A stretch of DNA of 64,000 bases. It comes from an uncultured Acidimicrobiales bacterium (GTDB lineage Bacteria; Actinomycetota; Acidimicrobiia; Acidimicrobiales; SZUA-35). A model generated the notes under the pieces. It ran no database searches. It was not told the DNA's origin and saw only the letters and a program-made list of their open reading frames with translations. The stretch is from assembly GCA_937976305.1 (NCBI GenBank), contig CALJSB010000018.1, positions 1 to 64,000 of the forward strand, given 5' to 3'. Below are positions 1 through 7,988 of the stretch, piece after piece. A program made the translations under genes and the position numbers. How positions within the stretch are numbered: position 1 is the first letter of the stretch; each line of letters opens with the position of its first letter.

Positions 1-2
1 TG

Positions 3-263
3 ATGGCGCTCGCCGACCTCGCCGTCTACGCCGCGATCTTCACCCGGGCCGGTGTCGTTCCGCTCGCCGTCACGAACGAACTCAAAATGAACTTCCTTCG
101 GCCGGCGATCGGTCGTGACGTGTTGGCTCGAGGCCGACTGATGAAGCTCGGTCGCCGGGTCGCCTTCGGCACAGTCGAACTCTTCGAAGAGCCCGAACCT
201 GATCGTTTGGTCGCCCATGCCACTTGCAGCTACGTCATGCCAGACGCTGAACCCACGACGTGA
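3..263 (+). CDS. PaaI-type hotdog thioesterase, C-terminal part (cut by window edge)
   Basis: The 86 residues read like the C-terminal two thirds of a hotdog-fold acyl-CoA thioesterase of the PaaI/YdiI group: a helix with LADLAVYAAI, then a strand with ELKMNFLRPA and a closing strand-turn-strand with GRRVAFGTVELFEE and a C-terminal YVMPD. These match the conserved 'T.ELK.NFLRPA' and 'GRRVA' blocks of the family. The N-terminal catalytic part lies left of the window, so the ATG at base 3 is probably internal. The stop overlaps the GTG of the photolyase gene (GTGA), which suggests co-transcription. Substrate unknown. Confidence 0.75.
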   Translation: MALADLAVYAAIFTRAGVVPLAVTNELKMNFLRPAIGRDVLARGRLMKLGRRVAFGTVELFEEPEPDRLVAHATCSYVMPDAEPTT

Positions 264-1756
264 CGCTCCCGACCGTCTGGATCCTCGGTGACCAGCTCAA
301 TCGAACCGTCGGCGCTCTCGCTGACAAGTCGCCGGCTGATTGCCGAGTGCTCCTTGTCGAGAGCCACGCCAAGATCAGTTCGAAGCGCTGGCATCGTCAG
401 CGCCTGCATCTCGTGTTGTCGTCGATGGCGCACTTCGCTGCGGAGTTGCGGGACGAGGGGTTCGATGTCGATCACCGGCAAGCCTCCAGCCTCGAAACAG
501 GACTGAAGGCACACGCAGACGAGTTTGATGTCGAGACCGTCATCGCGATGGAGCCGATGAGCTGGGACGGGCGGGCGATGCTCGAACGGCTCGGGGTGCA
601 GACCATCGCCAATGATCAGTTTCTGTGCCACTACGACGAGTTCGCAGCGTGGGTCGAGCCTCGCAAGTCCTTCAAGATGGAGGACTTCTACCGCTGGCAG
701 CGGCAACGGCTCGACTTGCTGATGGACGGTGACGAGCCCGCGGGCGGCGCGTGGAACTTCGACCATGACAACCGCGAGCCGCCGCCGAAGGACGGGCGCT
801 CGTGGCCCGAGATCACCAGCTTCGAGCACGACGACATCGATCGAGATGTGCTGAATCGCATGTCTGACCTCGATGTCTGGGGCGCCGAACCGGACGGCAC
901 TTGGCCCGTCACCCGGGCCCAGGCAAAGCAGCGGCTCGATAAGTTCATCGCCACCGGACTCGCTCCCTTTGGTCCGCACGAAGACGCCATGCTCCAGGAG
1001 GAGTGGAAGCTCGCGCACTCAACGTTGTCGTCGTCGATGAACCTCGGCTTGCTCACACCGCTCGAAGTAGCTGAAGCAGCCGAGGTTGCCTACCGAGAAG
1101 GCAGCGCACCGATCAACTCCGTCGAGGGTTTCGTGCGCCAGGTGATCGGCTGGCGGGAGTACGTGTGGGGCGTCTACTGGCTCTGGATGCCCGACTATCG
1201 CGACGGCAACCAACTGGCAGCCCAACGTCCGGTACCGCCGGTATTCCTCGGCGAGGCCGAGACCTCGATGGCCTGTGTTGCCGGTGCACTACGGCATGTG
1301 CATGACCACGGGTATGCCCACCACATCCAGCGCCTCATGGTGCTCGGCAACCTTGCGCTCACCTCGGGCGTCGACCCCTGGGCCATGACCGAGTGGATGT
1401 GGGCCAGCTTCGTTGATGGTGCCGAGTGGGTGATGCTGCCGAACGTGATCGGCATGGCGCTCCACGCCGACGGCGGGCGGATGGCCACCAAGCCCTATGC
1501 CTCGGGCGGCGCCTACATCAACAAGATGAGCGACTCGTGCAAGGGGTGTGTCTTCGATCCGAAGAAGCGCACCGGCGAGAAGGCGTGTCCGTTCACAACG
1601 CTCTACTGGGATTTCCTCGATCGCAATGCCGAGGAGTTCGCTGGCAACCACCGCATGGCTCGCCAGCTCGGTGGGCTTCGTCGGCTCAAGGATCTCGACG
1701 ACGTGCGAGCCCGAGCCCGCGAAGTACTCGTCGCCCTCGACGCCGGCAAGCTCTAG
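260..1756 (+). CDS. Fe-S bacterial cryptochrome/photolyase ((6-4) photolyase type)
   Basis: A 498-residue flavoprotein of the photolyase-related (DPRP, FeS-BCP) family, which uses FAD and light to repair (6-4) photoproducts or to signal light. It opens with the antenna-domain strand VWILGDQLN, as in this family. Four cysteines, C339, C427, C430 and C443, can ligate the [4Fe-4S] cluster. Their spacing (88, 3, 13) equals what I recall for Agrobacterium PhrB (350, 438, 441, 454), and the two histidines in GYAHHIQRLM (H354/H355) fall 15-16 residues after the first Cys as in PhrB. The start is a GTG overlapping the thioesterase stop. It is followed by repeat elements and, beyond a converging gene, by two more photolyase-associated genes. 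Whether it repairs DNA or only senses light cannot be told from sequence. Confidence 0.93.
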   Translation: MTLPTVWILGDQLNRTVGALADKSPADCRVLLVESHAKISSKRWHRQRLHLVLSSMAHFAAELRDEGFDVDHRQASSLETGLKAHADEFDVETVIAMEPMSWDGRAMLERLGVQTIANDQFLCHYDEFAAWVEPRKSFKMEDFYRWQRQRLDLLMDGDEPAGGAWNFDHDNREPPPKDGRSWPEITSFEHDDIDRDVLNRMSDLDVWGAEPDGTWPVTRAQAKQRLDKFIATGLAPFGPHEDAMLQEEWKLAHSTLSSSMNLGLLTPLEVAEAAEVAYREGSAPINSVEGFVRQVIGWREYVWGVYWLWMPDYRDGNQLAAQRPVPPVFLGEAETSMACVAGALRHVHDHGYAHHIQRLMVLGNLALTSGVDPWAMTEWMWASFVDGAEWVMLPNVIGMALHADGGRMATKPYASGGAYINKMSDSCKGCVFDPKKRTGEKACPFTTLYWDFLDRNAEEFAGNHRMARQLGGLRRLKDLDDVRARAREVLVALDAGKL

Positions 1757-1787
1757 CTCTCCCGGCAGCTCTCCCGGGACCCACCTC

Positions 1788-1893
1788 GAACTGGAGTGCC
1801 CCACCGTCTGAAACGCCGGTATCAGCCTCCAGATCGGACAAGGCCTGCGAACTGGAGTGCCCCAGCGTCTAAAACGCCGGTGTGAGACTCCAG
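1788..1893. repeat. Left doublet of 45-bp palindromic element, subfamily A
   Basis: Two copies (1788-1832 and 1849-1893), each exactly 45 bp from GAACTGGAG to CTCCAG and 61 bp apart start to start. Outer arms CTGGAG/CTCCAG enclose a core CGTCTRAAACGCCGGT, with G at the variable position in the first copy and A in the second. The doublet sits between the converging 3' ends of the photolyase and acyltransferase genes and ends 1 bp before the acyltransferase stop codon. Confidence 0.9.
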
Positions 1894-1894
1894 A

Positions 1895-2512
1895 TCAGCG
1901 GTCGGCGAGGTGGTCGACGAGCTCGAGTCGCCCGACGATCGAGGCAGGCGCAAGGTAGGTGCCCGGCGTGGTGACGGCGTTCGCGCCGATACGACAAACG
2001 GGCGCGACAGCGGCACCGAACTTGGTCAATCCGGTGTGATGAACCTCGTTGTTGATGAGCACCGAGATCGACTTGTCCTCGCGCTCGTTGAAGTGATTGG
2101 CGAGCACGGCCCCTGCTTCGATGTTGGTCCCGTAACCGATGACGCTGTTACCGACGTAGTTGAGGTGGGCGAGCGCTACATCCTCAAAGACCCAACTCGA
2201 CTTCACCTCGGTCGACGGGCCAACCACGCATCCACGGCCGAGATACACACCATTACGGAGCCGAGCATGCGGGCCGACCACCGCACCAGCTTCGACCACG
2301 ACGGGCCCGGTCAAGACCGCTGACGGGTGAACCTCCGCAGAAGTATGGACAATCGAGTCACCCGTTCGAACGAAGTCGTCCCCAAACGCGTGGGCGAGGC
2401 CGACGAGCACGTCAGCTAAGCGGTCGGCGGCTTCCCACGGAGCGAGCGTCGCAACCTCGGCGAGGTACGAGGGCAGCTCGAGTGAATACAACTGCAATTC
2501 GAGCGGCGCCAT
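1895..2512 (-). CDS. Left-handed beta-helix (hexapeptide-repeat) acyltransferase-like protein
   Basis: About 205 residues. After an N-terminal helical region comes a run of hexapeptide repeats (VHPSAVLTGPVVVEAGAVVG, then RNGVYLGRGCVVG, VGNSVIGYGTNIEAGAVLAN), the pattern of the left-handed beta-helix in LpxA, GlmU C-terminal domains and related acetyltransferases. The block LNYVGNSVIGYGTNIEAGA resembles the GlmU active-site region, but no nucleotidyltransferase domain is present, so the acceptor is unknown. The ORF track extends to a TTG at 2530; I prefer the ATG at 2512, which has a TTAACT box 6 nt upstream. The gene is alone on the minus strand and enclosed by two copies of the same repeat doublet, which suggests insertion as a unit. 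Confidence 0.8.
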   Translation of the reverse strand: MAPLELQLYSLELPSYLAEVATLAPWEAADRLADVLVGLAHAFGDDFVRTGDSIVHTSAEVHPSAVLTGPVVVEAGAVVGPHARLRNGVYLGRGCVVGPSTEVKSSWVFEDVALAHLNYVGNSVIGYGTNIEAGAVLANHFNEREDKSISVLINNEVHHTGLTKFGAAVAPVCRIGANAVTTPGTYLAPASIVGRLELVDHLADR

Positions 2513-2548
2513 CGTCTCAGTTAACTCCAACTCGCCGTCAGCTGTCTC

Positions 2549-2654
2549 GAACTGGAGGCTTCTACCGTCTGAAACGCCGGTGGGACACTCCAGATCGGGA
2601 AAGGTGTGCGAACTGGAGGCGCCAGCCGTCTAAAACGCCGGTGGGGAACTCCAG
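2549..2654. repeat. Right doublet of 45-bp palindromic element, subfamily A
   Basis: Copies at 2549-2593 and 2610-2654, again 45 bp each and 61 bp apart. The order of core variants is the same as in the left doublet (GTCTGAAACG first, GTCTAAAACG second), so the doublet is a unit repeated directly around the acyltransferase gene. It lies between two divergent 5' ends, where a terminator role is unlikely. Confidence 0.9.
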
Positions 2655-2696
2655 AACGGGTGTGGGGTTGGGGAGGGTGGGGCAGAATGGAGTCGG

Positions 2697-3116
2697 ATGT
2701 CTCGTCGATCTCGCCCCTCGCCGCAGGACGAAACGAAAATCTGCGCGTCGTGTGGCCGCACGATCGAGTGGCGCAAGAAGTGGGAGCGCAATTGGGACGA
2801 GATCCGCTACTGCTCAGATCGCTGCCGCACACGCAAGATCCAGCCGATCGATCGACAGCTCGAAGACGCAATTTTGGCGCTCCTCGAGAAGCGGAAGGCC
2901 GGCACGACGATCTGCCCGTCAGAAGTTGCGCGTCAGGTCCACGGTCAGCTGGGAAAACCGGGGGATGATGGATGGCGAGAGCTGATGGAGCCAACTCGGG
3001 CCGCCGCCCGCCGGCTGGTTGCCTCTGACTCGGTGGACATCACTCAGAAAGGCCACGTCGTGGACCCTTCAACCGCAAAGGGACCCATTCGCATTCGTCG
3101 GAGGGCCAACGGTTGA
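2697..3116 (+). CDS. DUF2256-DUF3253 fusion protein
   Basis: 139 residues, two small domains of unknown function joined. Residues 12-48 form a DUF2256 zinc-ribbon-like module with C16-x2-C19 and C39-x3-C43 around the signature [16 protein letters not shown]. Residues 55-135 match DUF3253, a winged-helix-like domain, with [10 protein letters not shown] and [11 protein letters not shown]. In other bacteria DUF2256 genes are often found beside Fe-S photolyases, so a link to the neighbouring light-dependent enzymes is plausible but unproven. The stop overlaps the TTG start of the next gene (TTGA), indicating translational coupling. A CAGAAT box lies 8 nt before the ATG. Confidence 0.88.
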   Translation: MSRRSRPSPQDETKICASCGRTIEWRKKWERNWDEIRYCSDRCRTRKIQPIDRQLEDAILALLEKRKAGTTICPSEVARQVHGQLGKPGDDGWRELMEPTRAAARRLVASDSVDITQKGHVVDPSTAKGPIRIRRRANG

Positions 3117-4351
3117 CCGCGCTCCCATCTCCCGAGCCCGGCCGCCGCGCCGCCGAGGCGTACGTCTCAGAACACTTCAAGCACCTGGTGTGCGATGACG
3201 TCAACGGATCTGACAGCTTCGTCGGCGGGCAAGAAGCAGCCGACAAGGCACTGGCCGCCTTCGACGTGAAGGGTTACGCCCAGCGTCGCAACGAGGTCTT
3301 CCCCATTCCCAAGCGCGGCGCCTCGCTGCTGTCCCCCTACATTCGCCATGGTCTGCTGCATCTCGCTGACGTGTGGGACGCCGTGAGTGAGGGACCAGGG
3401 CGCGACGTCGACAAGTTTCGCGACGAGCTCATGTGGCAGGAGTTCGCTCGGCACTGGTATGCCCGTCTCGGTCATCGAACCCGACACGGTGTTCGCAACG
3501 AGATCGCCGTCGCTGTTGGCGGCGATGGCGACCGAGAGGTCGGTCTCGAAGGCTGGAATCGCGATCTCGCCTGCCTCGAACTGACCGTCGACGAACTCGA
3601 AGAAGAAGGTTGGCTCGTCAACCAAACCCGCATGTGGTTGGCCAGCCATTGGGCCGTGCGACAGCAGCGCCCCTGGCAAGACGGCGAAGACGTGTTCTTC
3701 CGCCACCTGCTCGACGGGTCGCGAGCGGCGAATCGATTGGGCTGGCAATGGACAACCGGGGTCGGCTCGTCGAAGGCCTACGGCTTCAGCCGTTGGCAGG
3801 TTGAGAAGCGGGCGCCAGGTTTGTGCGCTTCGTGCGATCTCGTCCACGCCTGCCCCGTCGAAGACTGGCCGAGCGATCCGTCGACCGAGCGTCTCGATGC
3901 GCTGGCGCTCTTGAAGTCAGACCCGAATCTCGAACGCACGGCCGGACCCGACGCCCCGCACCACATTTCTCCACCCGACGCGGTGTGGATCACCGCCGAG
4001 TCGCTCGGCGACCACGATCCGGCGTTGGCTGCCAATCCGGAGCTTCCGGTGGTGTTTGTGTTTGATGAGCCTTTGCTCGAACGACTGATGCTCTCGTCGA
4101 AGCGCCTTGTGTTCTTGACCGAGACGCTGGCGGGCCTGGCCACGACCCGACAGCTGGAGATCTATCGAGGAGAGCCGACGGCCGAACTCGCCGGGCGTTC
4201 GGTGGCAACCACGTTTGCCCCAGTCCCCGGGTTCGCCCGCCGAGCCGAAGCGATCCAACCCGCTGAGCTCCACCCGTGGCCGTGGATGGTTCGGCCCACC
4301 TCTGGCTCGATTGCGTCCTACAGCGCGTGGCGTCGCTCGGTGCGAGTCTGA
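3113..4351 (+). CDS. Photolyase/cryptochrome-like FAD protein with swapped domain order
   Basis: 412 residues. Residues about 70-232 carry the FAD-binding helical domain of photolyases: [39 protein letters not shown] and [14 protein letters not shown] Cys-rich loop follows (C238, C241, C247), perhaps a metal or cluster site. Residues about 288-385 then resemble the alpha/beta antenna domain, including [10 protein letters not shown] and a following helix/strand pair. In normal photolyases that domain is N-terminal, so the order looks circularly permuted. The TTG start overlaps the DUF2256-DUF3253 stop. The gene probably acts with the Fe-S photolyase upstream, as repair enzyme, light sensor or accessory flavoprotein. 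I am confident of the FAD domain and less so of the permutation. Confidence 0.85.
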   Translation: MTALPSPEPGRRAAEAYVSEHFKHLVCDDVNGSDSFVGGQEAADKALAAFDVKGYAQRRNEVFPIPKRGASLLSPYIRHGLLHLADVWDAVSEGPGRDVDKFRDELMWQEFARHWYARLGHRTRHGVRNEIAVAVGGDGDREVGLEGWNRDLACLELTVDELEEEGWLVNQTRMWLASHWAVRQQRPWQDGEDVFFRHLLDGSRAANRLGWQWTTGVGSSKAYGFSRWQVEKRAPGLCASCDLVHACPVEDWPSDPSTERLDALALLKSDPNLERTAGPDAPHHISPPDAVWITAESLGDHDPALAANPELPVVFVFDEPLLERLMLSSKRLVFLTETLAGLATTRQLEIYRGEPTAELAGRSVATTFAPVPGFARRAEAIQPAELHPWPWMVRPTSGSIASYSAWRRSVRV

Positions 4352-4800
4352 TGACCGATCCGCAGGACGACAGCTGCGTCGAGATCGACATTCCGTCGAG
4401 CGTCGACATGGTGACCGTCGTTCGCATGGTTGTCTCTGCTGCCGCCACTGCGCTGGGTTCTCTTGATGGCGACCGTCTCGACGATCTTCGTTGGGTCACC
4501 TCCGAAGCGACCACCAATGCCATTCAGGCTAACCAGCGCCGCGCCGACGACGAAGAGATGCCCACAACGCCTCGAGTGCAGATGCAGTGCGCCGCCGGTA
4601 CCGACTTCGTTGCTCTCACCGTGGTCGACGGCGGCAACGGCATTGATGATGCGCCAGAGATTCCCGAGATCACGCACCCCGATCGTCTGTTGATCGAGGG
4701 CGGATTCGGGGTGCCGCTCATGAAAGAGCTGACTCGGGGCGAGATGGAGTACGTCACCGGTCCAGACGGCACGACGCTCGAGTTGCGCGTCCAGCGCTGA
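4351..4800 (+). CDS. RsbW-like anti-sigma/serine-kinase ATPase domain protein
   Basis: 149 residues forming a stand-alone GHKL ATPase of the HATPase_c_2 (RsbW/SpoIIAB-like) class: N-box SEATTNAIQAN, G1 box VVDGGNGID and G2-like GGFGVPLMKEL. Such proteins bind ATP and either hold a sigma factor or phosphorylate an anti-anti-sigma partner. The ORF track starts at 4276; the ATG at 4351 is preferred because it overlaps the previous stop (TGATG) and removes an N-terminus that only shadows the other frame. No anti-anti-sigma or sigma gene is next to it, so its partner is unknown. Co-transcription with a photolyase-like gene hints at light or stress control. Confidence 0.82.
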   Translation: MTDPQDDSCVEIDIPSSVDMVTVVRMVVSAAATALGSLDGDRLDDLRWVTSEATTNAIQANQRRADDEEMPTTPRVQMQCAAGTDFVALTVVDGGNGIDDAPEIPEITHPDRLLIEGGFGVPLMKELTRGEMEYVTGPDGTTLELRVQR

Positions 4801-5134
4801 TTGCCCTCCGGGCGGCCGTTGCGCACGGAGAGCTATCACTTGGGCGTCGGCTTCGCCGAGCCGCTACTCGCGATCGGCTCGCACGCTCGGGGCTGGCTCG
4901 TCCCTCGCCACGCGTACTGGACGATCGCCTGGTAGGGGTCAGGTACTTTTCGTCAACGCACAGCTCCGCCGACCAAGCTTGCACAGCGAGCGTGAGGAAC
5001 GCTCTCAAGGCGTTGAGCGAGGACGCCATAGTGTCAGCTACGAACTGAAGAGTGGAGGGGACGGGTTGCCCGAACGCCGCGACTTCTGAGCGAAGCGAAT
5101 AGGAGCAAGCGGGTGACCCCTCCCCTCCACGGAG
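4801..5134. other. Convergent intergenic region with no supported gene
   Basis: 334 bp between the converging anti-sigma and thiolase genes. It holds the motif GGGGTCAGGTACTTTTCGTC at 4935-4954, a relative of which recurs at 25821, and the long inverted repeat described next. The minus-strand ORF of the track (4754-5029) has an arginine/serine-rich translation without recognisable features and is not supported. Confidence 0.6.
5052..5130. terminator. Long inverted repeat at the 3' end of the thiolase gene
   Basis: Arms GTGGAGGGGACGGGT (5052-5066) and ACCCCTCCCCTCCAC (5116-5130) pair at 14 of 15 positions around a loop of about 49 nt, 4 bp past the thiolase stop. There is no T-tract, so this may be a factor-dependent terminator, an mRNA end protector or a repeat. 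Confidence 0.45.
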
Positions 5135-6307
5135 TTAGTAGATCTCGATGAGGCCGGCGGCGCCTTGGCCGCCACCGATGCACATCGTGACAACGCCGAG
5201 CTTGGCGCCACGGCGCTTGCCCTCTTGCAGGATGTGTCCGGCGCAGCGGGTGCCCGTCATGCCGAACGGGTGACCGATCGAGATCGAACCACCGTTGACG
5301 TTGTACTTCTCGGGGTCGATACCGAGCGTGTCACGGCTGTAGAGACACTGGCTGGCGAATGCCTCGTTGAGCTCCCAGATGTCGATGTCGTCGACGGTCA
5401 GGCCATGACGCTTGAGCAGCTTCGGGACGGCGTAGATCGGTCCGATGCCCATCTCGTCTGGCTCGCAGCCAGCGACAGCCCAACCTTTGAAGGCACCCAT
5501 GGGCTCGATGTTGCGTCGAGATGCTTCTTCGTCAGACATCATCACCACAGCGGCTGCGCCGTCGGAAAGCTGTGAGGCGTTTCCGGCGGTGATGTAGTTG
5601 CCGTCGCCACGGACTGGCTTGAGCTTGGCGAGGCCTTCGATCGTGGTGCTCGGACGGTTGCACTCGTCCTTGTCGACGGTGTAATCGACGATGGACTCTT
5701 CGCCGGTCTCGCGGTCGACGAGCTTCATCTTGGTTTCCATTGGCACGATCTCGTCTTCATAGAGACCGTTCTCCTGAGCAGCGGCCGTGCGGACCTGCGA
5801 TTCGAGCGAGTACTCGTCCTGGTATTCGCGGCTCACGTTGTAGCGCTCGGCGACGATGTCGGCGGTCTCGATCATGGCCATGTAGATCGCCGGGTACTTG
5901 AGCGTGAGCTCTGGGTCCATGTTGACCTCGCCACCCATGCCGGGGCTGGGGATCGAGATCGACTCGACGCCACCAGCGACGACGACATCTGCGGAGTCCA
6001 TCTTGATGTGGTTGGCGGCAACGGCAATCGAGTTGAGTCCGGACGAGCAGTGACGCTGGATGGTGTTGCCACCTGTTGTCACGGGCAGGCCGGCGAGAAG
6101 CCCGGCCAATCGGCCGAGGTTGCCGGCGCCGTGGGCACCGTTGCCGAGAGCGACGTCTTCGACGGCTTCGGGCTCGACACCAGCTTTGCTGACGGCGTGC
6201 TTGATGGCGTGGGCAGCCATGGACATGGCTGGCGTCTGGTTGAATCCGCCACGGCCGGCCTTGGCCAATCCGGTGCGGGCGTACGAAACAAAGACGGCTT
6301 CGCGCAT
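5135..6307 (-). CDS. Acetyl-CoA acetyltransferase / thiolase
   Basis: 390-residue thiolase, the enzyme that cleaves 3-ketoacyl-CoA with CoA or condenses two acyl-CoAs. The nucleophile is C87 in QRHCSSGLNS, the catalytic His is H346 in SIGHPFGMTG and the second Cys is C376 in VTMCIGGGQG, all in standard places and at normal family length. The ORF track extends 26 codons upstream; the ATG at 6307 is chosen because the sequence CCAGGAG lies just before it and MREAVFVSYARTG is the usual thiolase beginning. It is divergent from nhaA, and a GACCG/CGGTC dyad lies in the shared intergenic region. Degradative versus biosynthetic use cannot be decided. Confidence 0.95.
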   Translation of the reverse strand: MREAVFVSYARTGLAKAGRGGFNQTPAMSMAAHAIKHAVSKAGVEPEAVEDVALGNGAHGAGNLGRLAGLLAGLPVTTGGNTIQRHCSSGLNSIAVAANHIKMDSADVVVAGGVESISIPSPGMGGEVNMDPELTLKYPAIYMAMIETADIVAERYNVSREYQDEYSLESQVRTAAAQENGLYEDEIVPMETKMKLVDRETGEESIVDYTVDKDECNRPSTTIEGLAKLKPVRGDGNYITAGNASQLSDGAAAVVMMSDEEASRRNIEPMGAFKGWAVAGCEPDEMGIGPIYAVPKLLKRHGLTVDDIDIWELNEAFASQCLYSRDTLGIDPEKYNVNGGSISIGHPFGMTGTRCAGHILQEGKRRGAKLGVVTMCIGGGQGAAGLIEIY

Positions 6308-6368
6308 GTTGGTGCTCCTGGGTCTAGGGGCCAATCGAGCCCCGTGGATCCGAAGAACGTACCCATTC

Positions 6369-6383
6369 GACCGTCGAGCGGTC
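6369..6383. promoter_or_regulatory. Possible operator upstream of thiolase
   Basis: Perfect dyad GACCG-TCGAG-CGGTC in the 184-bp region between the divergent thiolase and nhaA genes, about 60 bp before the thiolase start. Similar CGGTC dyads are bound by TetR-type fatty-acid regulators; the assignment is by resemblance only. Confidence 0.35.
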
Positions 6384-6479
6384 AAAGTGCGGAGAAGGGC
6401 GACGCTCTACTTACATCGCTTTTCCTGCCGATAGGACAGGATCTAGAGCCCCCATCGCCTAGGGGTCCCCGCCCGAAAG

Positions 6480-6485
6480 TACGAT
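6480..6485 (+). promoter_or_regulatory. -10 box for leaderless nhaA
   Basis: TACGAT, 6 nt before the GTG of nhaA. No clear -35 and no ribosome-binding site are seen. Confidence 0.5.
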
Positions 6486-6491
6486 GTCCCG

Positions 6492-7886
6492 GTGTCCGAA
6501 TCGTCAATCAAAGTTCGACGAGAAGCGTGGAGTGGCGGCGACACGCGTCTTGCCAAGACCGTTGCCAGGCCGATGGTCCGCTTTCTCGCCCAGGAAGCGG
6601 CCTCTGGTGTGCTGCTTCTCGTCGCCACAGCCGTTGCCCTGATCTGGGCCAACTCTGCGTGGAGCGACAGCTACCACCACTTCTGGGAAACCGAAGTCGA
6701 CATTGCCATCGGTTCGTGGATGCCCTTCCTGCACGACGGCCACGGCCTCCCGCTCGAGATCTGGGTGAACGACGCCCTCATGGTGCTGTTCTTCTTTGTT
6801 GTCGGTCTCGAGATCAAGTCCGAGTTGGTCGTTGGCGACCTACGTGATCCAAAGATTGCTGCCCTTCCGGCCATTGGAGCGATCGGCGGCATGGTTGTGC
6901 CCGCCGCACTCTTCGCAGCCATCAACATCGGTGGCGAAGGCATCGATGGCTGGGGCATCCCCATGGCCACCGACATTGCGTTCGCTGTCGGCGTCCTCGC
7001 CCTTCTCGGCAACAGCATCCCGAAAAAGCTGAAGCTGTTCCTGCTGACGCTTGCGATCGTCGACGACATCGGCGCCATCATGGTGATTGCGATCTTCTAC
7101 ACGAGCACGATCTATTTCAACTGGTTGATTTACGCCTTGCTCGGGTTGGTGGCCGTCGTCGCCATGCAGCGGATGAAGATCTGGTACACCCCGATGTACA
7201 TCATCGTGGGCATCTTCGTGTGGTACGCCACGTTCCGTTCGGGGGTGCACGCCACCATTGCTGGTGTGGCGCTCGGCATGCTGACGCCAGCCCGACCCCT
7301 TGTCGGTCCGCGTCGTTTCGAGTCGCTCGAAGATCTCATCTCGGGCGACACCGCCGACCCCGCTGGGCTCCGCAACGCCAACTGGAAACTGCGCGAGTCG
7401 GTGTCAGTCTGCAGCCGACAGCTCTCGCTGGTCAGCCCGTGGACCAGTTTCTTCGTCATCCCGATCTTCGCGTTGGCCAATGCGGGCGTGTCGCTTTCAG
7501 GCGAGGCGATCCGAGAAGCCACCACCTCGGCAGTGAGCATCGGCATCGTGGTCGGCCTGGTGATAGGTAAACCGCTCGGCATCTACGTGTTCTCGGTGTT
7601 CGCCACTCGATCTGGTGCGGCGGTGCTGCCCGAGGGTGTCACCATGCGCCATGTCCTGGGTGCTGGCGCCGTCGCCGGTATCGGCTTCACGGTTGCTCTG
7701 TTCATCAACAATCTGGCCTTCACCGACAACGATGCGATCAAAGACCAGGCAACGCTCGGTATTCTTTTCGCCTCGTTGGCGGCATCCATCCTCGGCGCAG
7801 TCATCCTTCGAGGAGCTCCTCCTGCGAAGAGCGTGCCGGACACTGCTGGAGCGGCCGAAGCCGAGCCGGTCGAGGCATCTATTTGA
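6492..7886 (+). CDS. nhaA: Na+/H+ antiporter NhaA
   Basis: 464-residue inner-membrane antiporter that exports Na+ (or Li+) in exchange for protons. About 11-12 hydrophobic segments are visible. Diagnostic blocks are FFFVVGLEIKSEL after TM2, MATDIAFAVGVLALLG with D161, and the ion-binding aspartate pair D191-D192 in LAIVDDIGAI (D163/D164 in E. coli). The protein is longer than E. coli NhaA because of a hydrophilic stretch around residues 275-305 (SLEDLISGDTADPAGLRNAN) between the two halves. GTG start, apparently leaderless. An Na+ antiporter fits a marine or brackish habitat. It stands alone, divergent from the thiolase. Confidence 0.96.
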   Translation: MSESSIKVRREAWSGGDTRLAKTVARPMVRFLAQEAASGVLLLVATAVALIWANSAWSDSYHHFWETEVDIAIGSWMPFLHDGHGLPLEIWVNDALMVLFFFVVGLEIKSELVVGDLRDPKIAALPAIGAIGGMVVPAALFAAINIGGEGIDGWGIPMATDIAFAVGVLALLGNSIPKKLKLFLLTLAIVDDIGAIMVIAIFYTSTIYFNWLIYALLGLVAVVAMQRMKIWYTPMYIIVGIFVWYATFRSGVHATIAGVALGMLTPARPLVGPRRFESLEDLISGDTADPAGLRNANWKLRESVSVCSRQLSLVSPWTSFFVIPIFALANAGVSLSGEAIREATTSAVSIGIVVGLVIGKPLGIYVFSVFATRSGAAVLPEGVTMRHVLGAGAVAGIGFTVALFINNLAFTDNDAIKDQATLGILFASLAASILGAVILRGAPPAKSVPDTAGAAEAEPVEASI

Positions 7887-7975
7887 CGCTTGCCCGCCGT
7901 CGTTACCGCGACTGTGTCATCCTCAATCGTCCATCAATTCTCCCTGGGTGTTCGCAAAAACACTCTCTGACTTCC

Positions 7976-7981
7976 TACCCT
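7976..7981 (+). promoter_or_regulatory. -10 box for leaderless topA
   Basis: TACCCT, 7 nt before the GTG start codon of topA. Confidence 0.5.
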
Positions 7982-7988
7982 CCCCGCT

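Noticed and set aside
230-1018. 262-aa minus-strand ORF
   Set aside because: Antisense to the photolyase gene, with no recognisable domain; long antisense ORFs are expected in GC-rich DNA.
1788-2654. CRISPR array
   Set aside because: Only two copies per cluster, palindromic 45-bp units with about 16 bp between them and no cas genes.
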